A DNA stretch of 64,000 nucleotides from Leptospira ainlahdjerensis (GTDB lineage: Bacteria > Spirochaetota > Leptospiria > Leptospirales > Leptospiraceae). Positions 41,660-49,964 of this stretch are shown here, piece after piece. Position 1 is the first letter of the stretch, and the number at the start of each line of letters is the position of its first letter. Both the position numbers and the translations under genes were made by a program. The DNA lies in NCBI RefSeq assembly GCF_016919175.1, contig NZ_JAFFPU010000082.1, forward strand, positions 1 through 64,000, in the 5' to 3' direction. Under the pieces are notes generated by a model. The model saw only the letters and a list, made by a program, of their open reading frames with translations, made no database searches and was not told where the DNA came from.

Positions 41660-42089
41660 AATTTCCTTATGGATGCTGGTTTTTGTGTTAGGAGGTTCTC
41701 TTTCTTGCGGACCCAAGGAAGCGCTGATTCCGGAACGAGGAAAGGAGAAGTGTAACCATTGTTCCATGGCAATCGTGGACATGAGATTTCATTCGCAGTT
41801 GCTTACCGATAAGGGAAGACGATATTATTTTGATTCTATAGAATGTTTATATTCTTACAAAGAAAGTTTGGAATTGGAGAGGTTTCGTACGTGGGTTACG
41901 GATTACGAAAATGTGACTCGAATGTTAAGCGAAGAGGAAGCAGCAATCGTTCAGTCCGAGGAAATTCATTCTCCGATGGGAAAGGGATTGGCTGCGTTTT
42001 CGTCTTTGGAAAATGCGCGCGAGTATCTAAAAAATCATAAAGGTTCCATCCTAACATCTGAGGCAAATCAAAAAAGAAGCGATCGATGA
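41649..42089 (+). CDS. nosL: NosL-like copper-binding lipoprotein
   Basis: 146 residues, lipobox LGGSLSC (Cys20). The NosL/NosL-like domain is recognisable by EKCNHCSMAIVDMRFHSQLLTDKGRRYYFDSIECL, where the C-x2-C-x-M set binds Cu(I), and by SPMGKGLAAFSSLENAREY. NosL delivers copper to apo-NosZ from the outer face of the membrane. It overlaps the NosB-like gene by 11 bp and nosD by four bases. Confidence 0.9.
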   Translation: MKFRISLWMLVFVLGGSLSCGPKEALIPERGKEKCNHCSMAIVDMRFHSQLLTDKGRRYYFDSIECLYSYKESLELERFRTWVTDYENVTRMLSEEEAAIVQSEEIHSPMGKGLAAFSSLENAREYLKNHKGSILTSEANQKRSDR

Positions 42090-43366
42090 AAGATATAAAG
42101 CGGAATTTTTTTGCGAACCGGAGGATTCGATACGGATTCTTTTTGTTCTGTTTCTTTTGGAAGATCGGACCTACGGCGGATCTGGACTCAAAAGAAATCC
42201 GAGTCTGCTCTCTTTGTCCATTGAATTCGATACAGAAGGCGATCGATTCCGCGAATCCCGGTGATAAAATCCGGATCGAGGCCGGATTGTACGAAGAGGC
42301 TTCGATCATCGTAAACAAGTCTCTTGTGATAGAAGGTTCTTCGGAGAGCGTAATCGATGGAAAAAAAAACAAACACGTAATCGACGTTCAGTCCGATCGG
42401 GTCACGATTCGAAATCTAAAAATCAGAGGAAGCGAAGTTTCCGATACGAATGAATTTGCGGGAGTTCACGCCGAAAAAGTGCAAGGTTGTATTTTTGAAA
42501 ATCTCGTTTTTGAAGACAATGCTTATGCGCTCTATCTTGCAGAAGTGGACGGATGTAAGCTGCTGGACAATCGTTCGAACGGAAACGCTGAAAACGAAGT
42601 CTCGGGCGGAAATGGAATTCATCTATGGTCTTCAAAAAACGTTCGAATCGTAGGGAATCATCTGGAACGACATCGGGACGGAATCTATTTGGAATTTTCA
42701 TCAAATCTCAAAATTGAAAAGAATTTTTCAAAAAACAATATTCGTTACGGAATGCATTTTATGTTTTCTTCGGATAATGATTTTAGAAAAAATACATTCC
42801 AACAAAACTCCGCGGGAGTCGCAGTCATGTATAGTAAGAATATTCTTATAGAAGATAACGTATTTGCAGAAAACTGGGGAGACAGTTCCTATGGATTGCT
42901 TCTGAAGGAAATTTCGGACAGTATTCTTATTAAAAATACTTTCCAGAACAATACGATCGCCGTCTTTGCTGACGGCTCGAATAGAAATTACTTTACTTAC
43001 AATGAAATCGTAAACAACGGATGGGGGATCCGTGTTTTGGGAAACAGCGATCAGAATCAATTCGTCAAAAACGATTTTAAGAGCAACGTCTTTGATATCA
43101 GCACGAATACAAAGAGGACCACGAATACGTTTCAGGAAAACTATTGGGATGGTTACAAAGGTTATGATTTGGATCAGGATCGGTACGGAGACGTTTCGCA
43201 CAAGCCGGTTCATTTTTTCGGTTACTGGGTTGCTGTGTATCCGTTTTTGATGATTCTTTACCAGTCTCCCGTGGTGATTTTTTTACAGGGAATTGAAAAC
43301 GCTTTTCCGATCGTAACTCCGATCGATTTTGAAGACCGAATGCCGAGTATGAGAGCGAATCGATGA
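42086..43366 (+). CDS. nosD: NosD periplasmic beta-helix protein
   Basis: 426 residues with an N-terminal hydrophobic export segment and a right-handed parallel beta-helix of many NosD/CASH repeats (SIQKAIDSANPGDKIRIEAGLYEE, then NGIHLWSSKNVRIVGNHLERHRDGIYL, NIRYGMHFMFSSDNDF, NSAGVAVMYSKNILIEDN). The terminal segment YWDGYKGYDLDQDRYGDVSHKP and a C-terminal hydrophobic stretch are typical. NosD works with NosF and NosY to mature the CuZ site of NosZ. ATGA overlaps on both sides. Confidence 0.94.
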   Translation: MKDIKRNFFANRRIRYGFFLFCFFWKIGPTADLDSKEIRVCSLCPLNSIQKAIDSANPGDKIRIEAGLYEEASIIVNKSLVIEGSSESVIDGKKNKHVIDVQSDRVTIRNLKIRGSEVSDTNEFAGVHAEKVQGCIFENLVFEDNAYALYLAEVDGCKLLDNRSNGNAENEVSGGNGIHLWSSKNVRIVGNHLERHRDGIYLEFSSNLKIEKNFSKNNIRYGMHFMFSSDNDFRKNTFQQNSAGVAVMYSKNILIEDNVFAENWGDSSYGLLLKEISDSILIKNTFQNNTIAVFADGSNRNYFTYNEIVNNGWGIRVLGNSDQNQFVKNDFKSNVFDISTNTKRTTNTFQENYWDGYKGYDLDQDRYGDVSHKPVHFFGYWVAVYPFLMILYQSPVVIFLQGIENAFPIVTPIDFEDRMPSMRANR

Positions 43367-44082
43367 TTCGGGTGAATGACTTAGAGGTTGTGTACGGAAC
43401 GACCGTGGCGGTTCGAGATCTTTCCTTTATTGCGGAAGGCGGTTCGATTCTTTCCATCATCGGCCCGAACGGATCCGGAAAAAGTTCCCTCTTAAAAAGT
43501 TTAATCGGACTTGTAAAACCGAAGGAGGGGAAAATCGAGATCAAAGACAGTGCAATTTTTAATCAGGATACCGGCGTTTCCGCGATCGGATATATGCCTC
43601 AGTCTCCGTTCTTCCCGAAAAATCTAAAAGTGAAAGAATTGATCGAATTTTTTAAAAGACTGGAGCCTGTGGATTCGATCGATTTTCCAGCGTTATACGA
43701 AATTCTTGGTTTAAAAGAATATGAGGATCAGAAGTTCGGCGCTTTATCAGGAGGTACTAAACAAAAAGTGAATATACTTCAATGTTTTTCCGCAAAAAAG
43801 CCGATCTATATCGTGGACGAACCGACCGCTAGTTTGGATCCCTATATATCGCATCTATTAAAGAATTTATTAAAGCGAAAAAAAGAAGAGGGAGCTTTGG
43901 TGATTTTTTCAACTCATATCCTAAACGAAGTCGAAGAGATTGCGGATCGTTTTTTACTGATGGCTGAAGGACGATTGTTGATCGACGATTCTCCCAAAGA
44001 ATTTATCAGAAAGAACCAAAAAGAAAATTTGCAATCCACTCTGATGGAATTTTGGAACCAAGAGTTTTCGAAAACACAATGA
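43363..44082 (+). CDS. nosF: NosF ABC transporter ATPase
   Basis: 239 residues. Walker A GPNGSGKSS, Q-loop IGYMPQSPFFPKNL, signature ALSGGTKQKVNILQCF, Walker B IYIVDEPTASLDP and switch ISTHIL-type histidine (IFSTHILNEVEEIAD). The SGGTKQKVN signature is typical of NosF, the ATPase that drives NosDFY in delivering sulfur or copper components for CuZ assembly. Coupled to nosD and nosY by four-base overlaps. Confidence 0.94.
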   Translation: MIRVNDLEVVYGTTVAVRDLSFIAEGGSILSIIGPNGSGKSSLLKSLIGLVKPKEGKIEIKDSAIFNQDTGVSAIGYMPQSPFFPKNLKVKELIEFFKRLEPVDSIDFPALYEILGLKEYEDQKFGALSGGTKQKVNILQCFSAKKPIYIVDEPTASLDPYISHLLKNLLKRKKEEGALVIFSTHILNEVEEIADRFLLMAEGRLLIDDSPKEFIRKNQKENLQSTLMEFWNQEFSKTQ

Positions 44083-44864
44083 TAGAGATCCTTTTATTCG
44101 AAGTAAGAGAGAATGTCCGAAGCCGCTGGTTGTTTGTATTTACTGGTTTTTTGGCGCTGTCAGTTTCCGCGCTCAATTATTTCGGAGACGAAAACGGAAC
44201 TAGGCTGATCACGAGTCTGATGAACATAGTCTTACTAATTGTTCCTTTGTTCGCGATTTCCTTTGCCGGTCTTTCCTTTTTGGATTCGCTTCCGTTCGCC
44301 GAGGTTTTACTCTCGAAGTCGGTTACAAGAAGAGAATATTTTTTCGGGAAATATTTTGGGATTTCGCTTTCCCTTTCTTTAGGACTCGTTGTGGGAGTTG
44401 GAATTCCAGGAGTTATTACTTTTTATTCGGATTCTGCTTTTTTGCTTCTATTTTTCGAACTGATCGTCTTCGGTCTTACATTGATCTTTATCTTTGTTTC
44501 ACTAGCGTTTTTGTTGGCTTCTTATTTTAAAAAGGGAGAATTGATCATTTCAGGGGCTCTTCTCATCTGGTTGTATTTTTTTGTATTCTTCGATTCTATC
44601 GTGTTTATGTTCAGCGTTTATTTGGGAGAGTATCCGGTCGAAATTCCTTCTTTAATCATCATTTTACTCAATCCTATCGATTTGGTTCGAATCGTTATGA
44701 TTTTGCAGACAAAGGCGTCTGTTCTTCTCGGTTTTTCCGGAGCGTTTTTGTTGAAGACGATCGGGTTCCAATCCTTACTAATTCTTTCCGTGTTTTTTCT
44801 TTCAGGTTGGATTTTGATTCCCCTCTGGATCTCCTACAAAAGATTTGTCAAAAGAAATTTTTAG
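44079..44864 (+). CDS. nosY: NosY ABC permease
   Basis: 261 residues from the ATG at 44079, chosen because it overlaps the nosF stop (ATGA); a longer frame from 44052 would overlap nosF by 31 bp. Six membrane helices and the ABC-2 type N-terminus MIEILLFEVRENVRSRWLFVFTGFLAL, with SKSVTRREYFFGKYFG after the second helix as in NosY. Membrane partner of NosF and NosD. Last gene of the nos operon; no clear terminator follows. Confidence 0.92.
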   Translation: MIEILLFEVRENVRSRWLFVFTGFLALSVSALNYFGDENGTRLITSLMNIVLLIVPLFAISFAGLSFLDSLPFAEVLLSKSVTRREYFFGKYFGISLSLSLGLVVGVGIPGVITFYSDSAFLLLFFELIVFGLTLIFIFVSLAFLLASYFKKGELIISGALLIWLYFFVFFDSIVFMFSVYLGEYPVEIPSLIIILLNPIDLVRIVMILQTKASVLLGFSGAFLLKTIGFQSLLILSVFFLSGWILIPLWISYKRFVKRNF

Positions 44865-45542
44865 AAAGATTATAAATTTAAAATATATGAATATTTAAAT
44901 GAATCGTTAGCAAAGCTCTAAAAAAAAGTCCTCTGGAAAGTTTATAAATGGGCGCGCCTTGGATTGTGTCGCTATTTAAGGTCCGTTTCGATGGTGTAGG
45001 AATGGTATTCCTGCCTCCTTCTAAGTATTGCGCTGCGAAAACGTCCTTCTGGGATTAAAAAATTCATTCCTAAAAAAACTTGTGAACCGATGCTTGTTTC
45101 GTCGAATGACATTCGACTTTTTTTCGATGGTAAGAGTCTGATGAGCGGTCTTATACTTACTAAGTTTAAAAAAGAGATCCTCTTTGCTTTTACTTTTTTT
45201 ATCTTAGAATCGTGGTAAACACCCACGGAACGAGAGCTCTGTTATGAAATTTAGAGACACGATCGTTTCATAATAAATGAGGATTGAGGGGATTATCGAA
45301 AATAAAAAACTGTGTCAATCGAAGTTTTCATACACTCTGGAAATGTTCTGTCCTTATTTTCCTTTTAGCCTTACGACTTTTTAAATTTATTTTCATCGAC
45401 CCGGGCCAACAAAGGCCGATTCGGAAAGATTTTTCCCGTTGATATGGATCAATGCGGAAGAATGGATTCGGTGTTATATTTTCATGAAGATTCACTGAGT
45501 TTAAATCTGTTCGACCTGCAACAAGGCCAACGGGAGGCGAAT
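44865..45542. other. 678-bp intergenic region after the nos operon
   Basis: AT-rich with no convincing gene. A minus-strand frame at 44972-45226 lacks a ribosome-binding site and similarity. No repeat copy found. A promoter for the PAS-like gene is expected near the right end. Confidence 0.5.
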
Positions 45543-46007
45543 ATGACTCACGATGCTTGTTTTATACAAAACGAATTGGGAAAGGCGGAGGCACGTTTAA
45601 GAAAACGATTGAGAACGAGTCAAAGAAAAAATCAGGACCGCTTTGAGATCGAATGCGCTTTGGATTCGAAGGCGATTATCATCGAAATGAATCCTCAGTC
45701 TTGGCCGCTTCTCCGATTGAGTCCTTCGGAAATGATCGGAACTAATTTTGAGAATTTTATTTGCAGCGGCGATCTTTCTAAGTGGAGAAAGATTTTTGTA
45801 AAAATTTTAGAACAAAGTGCGGTGATTCATACGGAACTCAGCCACGGTAAAAAAGACGAAGAGGCGGTCGTGTTGCGCTGGTCTTTTTTTATGGACGAAG
45901 ACGCGATTATTCATTGTAAGGCGAAGGATGAAACCGGGTTCTTAAAGAATGTATTGAAAGAATTGATTCTTTCCAAAGAGATCGAAATTATTAAGACTCT
46001 CGTTTAG
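45543..46007 (+). CDS. PAS-like domain protein
   Basis: 154 residues from the ATG at 45543, preceded by CGGGAGG; an upstream extension is open but has no ribosome-binding site. After a charged helix (LGKAEARLRKRLRTSQRKNQD) comes a PAS-like fold: FEIECALDSKAIIIEMNPQSWPLLRLSPSEMIGTNFENFICSGDL, then IHTELSHGKKDEEAVVLRWSFFMDEDAIIHCKAKDETG. There is no output domain, so it is a stand-alone sensor or the remains of a kinase. Nearby pseudogenes make decay possible. Confidence 0.65.
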   Translation: MTHDACFIQNELGKAEARLRKRLRTSQRKNQDRFEIECALDSKAIIIEMNPQSWPLLRLSPSEMIGTNFENFICSGDLSKWRKIFVKILEQSAVIHTELSHGKKDEEAVVLRWSFFMDEDAIIHCKAKDETGFLKNVLKELILSKEIEIIKTLV

Positions 46008-46444
46008 AATACAAATTTATATGTGGGGGCGAAACGGCTAAAAGTTCCTTTATGCAGATGAAATGATTTACCGGGAAGAAACCGGTGATAACGAGTTACC
46101 CGGAAGTTTTCAATATCCGAGCGATCCTTGTTATCCCTTCGGAGGTAAATTATGAATTAACGAAATGTATACGGATTGTCTATTCTTACACATTAAGAAA
46201 TGTCCTACACTGAGACGGAAAAGTGAATGGGCCAGATTCCTATCTTGGAAATTCGATTGATACAAGGGTTTCTCGTTTTTTGACCTGGTCGGACCCGGAT
46301 ACATTAAAAATATATTATATACTTAAAAACTAGATCCTTGATTTTTACGTTAAGTTCATTTTTTGGTCCGATTATTTCCGTACCGGTAAGTTTGTTTTGG
46401 AACAAACCTTGATTTAAACTCCGATACGCGCTGAGACAAACACA

Positions 46445-46765
46445 ATGCAAATGAATTTTCGTTCGAAAGATCGGTATTCGTTTGCTTTTGGAGTGGAATT
46501 CGACAGAGGTCAAATTCTTAAATTTAGGATGGGTTATAGTTACGGTAAATTTCCGATACTGGAACGAGGTTTAAGTCCAATCTTAGTGAACACCAACGAA
46601 CAACATTTAGCGGGTGGATCGGATCCTATTGGAATATAACTGTGCGTTTCACCCGGCAATGGAATACGGATTCCTAAAACGTATGAACGGAAAGCCCTCT
46701 TCGGATTAGAGTCGCACTCCGTGTTTACGTCGAACGTCGTTTTGTTATATTCTTTTCAATTTGAT
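46445..46765 (+). pseudogene. Remnant of a FadL/OmpP1-type outer-membrane transporter
   Basis: Only the last part of a barrel is readable, in shifted frames. From 46445: RYSFAFGVEFDRGQILKFRMGYSYGKFPI and LSPILVNTNEQHLAGG, the usual pattern of the FadL C-terminal strands (RAGYNYGKSPI...NTVEHHLT-G). In another frame follow AFHPAMEYGF and, near 46700-46765, LFGLESHSVFTSNVVLLYSFQF, a good terminal strand ending in Phe. Upstream DNA (46008-46444) has in-frame stops everywhere. FadL-type barrels import hydrophobic molecules. Moderate confidence in the family. Confidence 0.5.
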
Positions 46766-46825
46766 ACGTATGTGATCGTTTTGGTCTTTATTTCGGCTAT
46801 GAATGGAATACATAGAGGTGAAATT

Positions 46826-47305
46826 ATGAATCTAAGAAAAATTCCGTGGGGATTTATTTCGTTTCTATTTTGGATGGGAACGACTGGGGTATTGGTATTT
46901 TTCTTTGTAAAAGGAAATAGTGAAATTTCAAAGGACGGAAGGACCGCGATTCGCTTAACGGAAGAAGAACGAATGTTAGTCTTGTCTGAAATGAGAGGAC
47001 TCCTTACGTCGGTGAACGGAATTTTAGGAGGTCTTGCCGAAAAAAAATTTGAAAGGGCGGCCCAAGCGGCTTCAAATTCGGGGATGGGACTCGTGAAAAG
47101 TTTGGAAAACGAGGAGAAGAAAATTCTGTTAAAACTTCCCCTTGAATTTAAACGTCTCGGTTTTGGAACCCACGAACAATTCGACAAGATTTCGATTCAA
47201 ATCCGCGAGAAACAAGAGATCAAAATCCTTCTTTAAGGAATGGATGATCTAACAAAGAAATGTGTCGCTTGCCACGCTGCATATAAAATCGAGGAGATAG
47301 AATGA
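46826..47305 (+). pseudogene. Cytochrome c'-like gene interrupted by an in-frame TAA before the haem motif
   Basis: ATG at 46826 after AGAGGTG. An N-terminal hydrophobic segment (GFISFLFWMGTTGVLVFFF) is followed by a four-helix-bundle type sequence: EMRGLLTSVNGILGGLAEKKFERAAQAASNSGMG, KLPLEFKRLGFGTHEQFDKIS. The frame stops at TAA 47234-47236. If read through, the same frame continues GMDDLTKKCVACHAAYKIEEIE to TGA at 47303, which is exactly the C-terminal haem attachment motif of cytochrome c'. So one base change separates an apparently intact protein from its haem site. Cytochrome c' binds NO, fitting the neighbouring nor/nos genes. Confidence 0.75.
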
Positions 47306-47313
47306 TAAAGCTA

Positions 47314-47685
47314 TTAGTTTCTATAGGCTTCGGTCAGCCACCATCGGATTCCCATAAATGCAATTCCGAATGCGATCAGGTAGAACGCGATCGGTAGCGT
47401 GAGGGTCGGTTTGATCGCTCTTTCTTGACTAACGATCACTTGGACCTTTGCGCCAAGGTCGTCGGAGTTTGCGTTTTCTACTTCTCCAAACTGGACTTTG
47501 TTATCATAAGTCCAAAATCCATTGCAGATTTCTGCGCGACGAATTTTAGTGCAGGCAGTTACGCTTGCGGTTGAATTCGCTCCCGTTTTCTGGTTATAAA
47601 TAAGATACGTCCCGCCCATAAGGAACGAAATACTAAAAAGACTGATGAGAACGATCGTGATAATATTCTGAGTTTTGTGCGTCAT
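47314..47685 (-). CDS. Small membrane protein of unknown function
   Basis: 123 residues with a helix at each end (IITIVLISLFSISFLMGGTYLIY and LTLPIAFYLIAFGIAFMGIRWWL). Between them is a loop of about 60 residues carrying two cysteines (ACTKIRRAEICNGFW), likely periplasmic. No family recognised. A perfect 10-bp-arm palindrome lies 20-43 bp upstream of the start, so it is probably regulated. Convergent with the cytochrome c'-like gene. Confidence 0.65.
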   Translation of the reverse strand: MTHKTQNIITIVLISLFSISFLMGGTYLIYNQKTGANSTASVTACTKIRRAEICNGFWTYDNKVQFGEVENANSDDLGAKVQVIVSQERAIKPTLTLPIAFYLIAFGIAFMGIRWWLTEAYRN

Positions 47686-47704
47686 ATTTTAATCCCGGTT
47701 CTGT

Positions 47705-47728
47705 GTTTATTCAAAATATTGAATAAAC
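47705..47728 (-). promoter_or_regulatory. Palindromic operator candidate
   Basis: Arms GTTTATTCAA and TTGAATAAAC around AATA, perfect over 24 bases, immediately upstream of the small membrane protein gene. No hairpin-plus-T-run arrangement, so it is better explained as a protein-binding site than a terminator. Confidence 0.6.
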
Positions 47729-48757
47729 AAATTGGAAGCGTTCGTTACTTTGATTTCATAAATAAGTAACCGTTCTGTTTTGTGAGCTTTTCAAAAAAAT
47801 TGATAAAAATAAACACGTTATCCGATCATAAATTCTTTCTATAACTGCTTTGAAAAAAGAGATTCTTTGTTTCCTTCGAATTCTGCGGTTTGTTCCTGAA
47901 TTTACGTTGTATGTTCCTTTGAATTCCAGGCCGTTGACTTGGGAACGGATTTTCTCTCTTTCCATTTTTGTCGATTGATAGTGTGGTATATTAAGAAATA
48001 GAGAGCTTTGATCGTATTCAGGATCCTTACACGATGGGTTGAATCCGTTCTGTTTTTTTTTTCGATCTCACTGATAAGCCAATGAAGGGGAGATGGATCT
48101 GCTGATTTACGTTCAAAATTCTTTTTATTCGAAAAAACAGTGGTTTTGAATTCGCTTCGATCTAAGAGACGGGGATCTCTGAAGTCTTTTTGAGAGCTTC
48201 TTCTCTTCAAAGATGTATTTCAAGGAGTCAGATTCTATTTCGGTAGAGAGAGGTCCTCTTGAGTGAGTAATTCTTTTAGAATGGGATTCGAATCTCTTCT
48301 TTTCTATTTTAAGAAATTTCAGTTTCACGTGTAATGATTGTGGATTTTGAAATCGGCTTTTTTTATTTGCGAATCTCTATATCTCGTTTGACGTCTCTCT
48401 GGAAGCAGGTCTCAAGAGTGATTTATTTGAATTAACCCCGATTCTGGTTTTTTGTATATCACCTCGGTTTGTCTCATCGGTGAATTTTGGAGCGGGCCTG
48501 AAATATAAGAAAAAGCATTGGTTTGAAGGAATATTCAATAATTATAATTCTATTAAAAATGGGGTTTGTCTAGAAAATCTGCTTTTGTGTTTAATAGTTT
48601 TGAGATAGAACTAATCTTTGATTCTTGTTTGGAATGAGATTGAGCTGGTAAGGAATGAAGGTGCAGAATCTACGAGTAAGTCGATCCACGTTTTGTCTCT
48701 TCGCGTGATATACTGATTAGAATCTATATTTAAACAATGGGCTTTTTCGGAGAAAAA
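47729..48757. other. 1-kb AT-rich region without supported gene
   Basis: Minus-strand frames (47756-47965, 47902-48210, 48125-48328) overlap one another, have low-complexity basic composition and no ribosome-binding sites. No recognisable gene remnant was found on either strand. The promoter of the exported protein at 48758 should lie at the right end. Confidence 0.45.
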
Positions 48758-49552
48758 ATGAATCAGAAAATTAGGATCTTTGTATCGATCATCAGTGTCT
48801 TTTGCTGCGTGGGATTATTCGGACAGACGAAGGAAGAGGCGGAAGTCAAACTTTTAGAAAGTAAGGATAAGATGAATTTGATATTTAAAAAGATCAATGA
48901 GTTGCCAACCCAGAAAAAAGGGGCGCCTTATGGAAGATATGTTCAAGTAAGGAGAGAGTGTGAGAGAGGAGAGGATTATGTTAAACACTATAATAATTTC
49001 AAGGGCGCGGTGCAAATCTTAACTCAGTGTATTGCGGACCTTAATGTGATCTCAACCCAATACTCTTTAGGGATTTCGGATGTCGCCATTGCTGTGCCGA
49101 TTCAAACACAGACAACTTCTAATAATGCGCCACCACCGCCTGAAACGCAAACAAAACCTTCCGAACCACCGGCGCAAAATGAAAAGCCTAAGGTAGAAAA
49201 TTTCTGCGGTGACGATAAAGCTTTGTACGTATTTAGCAAGAGAAAGCGTTGTGCCTTAATCGGTAAAGAGCTTATGAATTATAAGGCGGCCGAAAAGTAT
49301 TGCAACAGTCAGAATATGCGACTTTTGAGTTCTGTTTGGATGGCGAATAAGGCGGTTCTATCAACATTGGGAGAATTTTACAAATCGAAAGGATGGGATT
49401 TTAAAGATCAAAATCTGTGGCTCGAATTCTATGATAATAAATACTCTATGGCGAAGGCTTCAAATATTACTGACATGTTTAGTTTTAAGATTGAGGAGTC
49501 TGTTCCCGGAATTTTAGGTTTTCCTGTTTGTGATGACACTCGAGGATTCTAA
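48758..49552 (+). CDS. Exported protein of unknown function with proline-rich linker
   Basis: 264 residues from ATG 48758, which follows CGGAGA; the frame is open slightly upstream. Signal peptide MNQKIRIFVSIISVFCCVGLFGQ. Then a helical domain (about 25-115) with cysteines, a Pro/Thr/Gln-rich linker (about 120-145), and a C-terminal domain with cysteines and aromatic residues (CALIGKELMNYKAAEKYCNSQNMRLLS) that recalls C-type-lectin or DUF1566-like ends. No firm family. The IS remnant begins about 100 bp downstream. Confidence 0.7.
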   Translation: MNQKIRIFVSIISVFCCVGLFGQTKEEAEVKLLESKDKMNLIFKKINELPTQKKGAPYGRYVQVRRECERGEDYVKHYNNFKGAVQILTQCIADLNVISTQYSLGISDVAIAVPIQTQTTSNNAPPPPETQTKPSEPPAQNEKPKVENFCGDDKALYVFSKRKRCALIGKELMNYKAAEKYCNSQNMRLLSSVWMANKAVLSTLGEFYKSKGWDFKDQNLWLEFYDNKYSMAKASNITDMFSFKIEESVPGILGFPVCDDTRGF

Positions 49553-49654
49553 GGGGTCGTAATGTTTCAAAGTTGTTTCAAGGGATGGGAAACCCCGTCC
49601 CTTGAGATTCCGCTTACACTGGATTTGTTCGTTTGCGAACTTGCAACCAAAGAG

Positions 49655-49870
49655 CTGGAGGAAATCACAGATTCCTGAAATCGGCTTTTGCTTCTTACTG
49701 TTATATTCGTCCTGAAAACGCTGCTCGTTACTTGAATGAGTTTTCCTTTCTCAAGAATGCTCCTATGTTTGGGTGCATGGGATTTGTGAGAATGCGTATC
49801 AGGATTATGTAAGTAAGTGTGATGCTGGACGCGCTGTCAAAAATGTTGCGGATGATGGTGAAGGTGTTGA
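49655..49870 (+). pseudogene. 3' remnant of an IS1595-like transposase
   Basis: Readable pieces [38 protein letters not shown] and a shifted CENAYQ match the C-terminus of the intact transposase at 51185-52402, closely also at the DNA level. The 5' part is missing. It is followed by the first copy of the 89-bp repeat. Upstream, an imperfect hairpin (CAAGGGA 49579-49585 / TCCCTTG 49598-49604) may end the preceding gene. Confidence 0.8.
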
Positions 49871-49875
49871 TCAAC

Positions 49876-49964
49876 GAAGAGGGGTGGGTAGAGTATCCTT
49901 TGGTTCCGATCCCCGAGGGCCGTTAGGTCCAGCAGTTGGGATCGGAAGGAAGGGATGTCTATCT
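49876..49964 (+). repeat. 89-bp exact direct repeat, copy 1
   Basis: Identical to 52314-52402, 2438 bp away. Contains the inverted repeat TTCCGATCCC / GGGATCGGAA (10-bp arms, about 24 bases between), suitable for a hairpin. Behaves as the right end of the transposase unit. Confidence 0.9.

Noticed and set aside
46304..46513. 69-codon minus-strand frame antisense to the FadL remnant
   Set aside because: No start signal or similarity; the plus strand explains the sequence better.
47756..48328. Three minus-strand frames of 67-102 codons
   Set aside because: Overlapping frames with a low-complexity basic composition, no ribosome-binding sites and no recognisable content.
49900..49950. GTTAGGT resembling an integron attC core, inside the 89-bp repeat
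   Set aside because: No matching complementary core or spacing, no integron integrase and no cassette array. The repeat is better explained as the end of the transposase unit.
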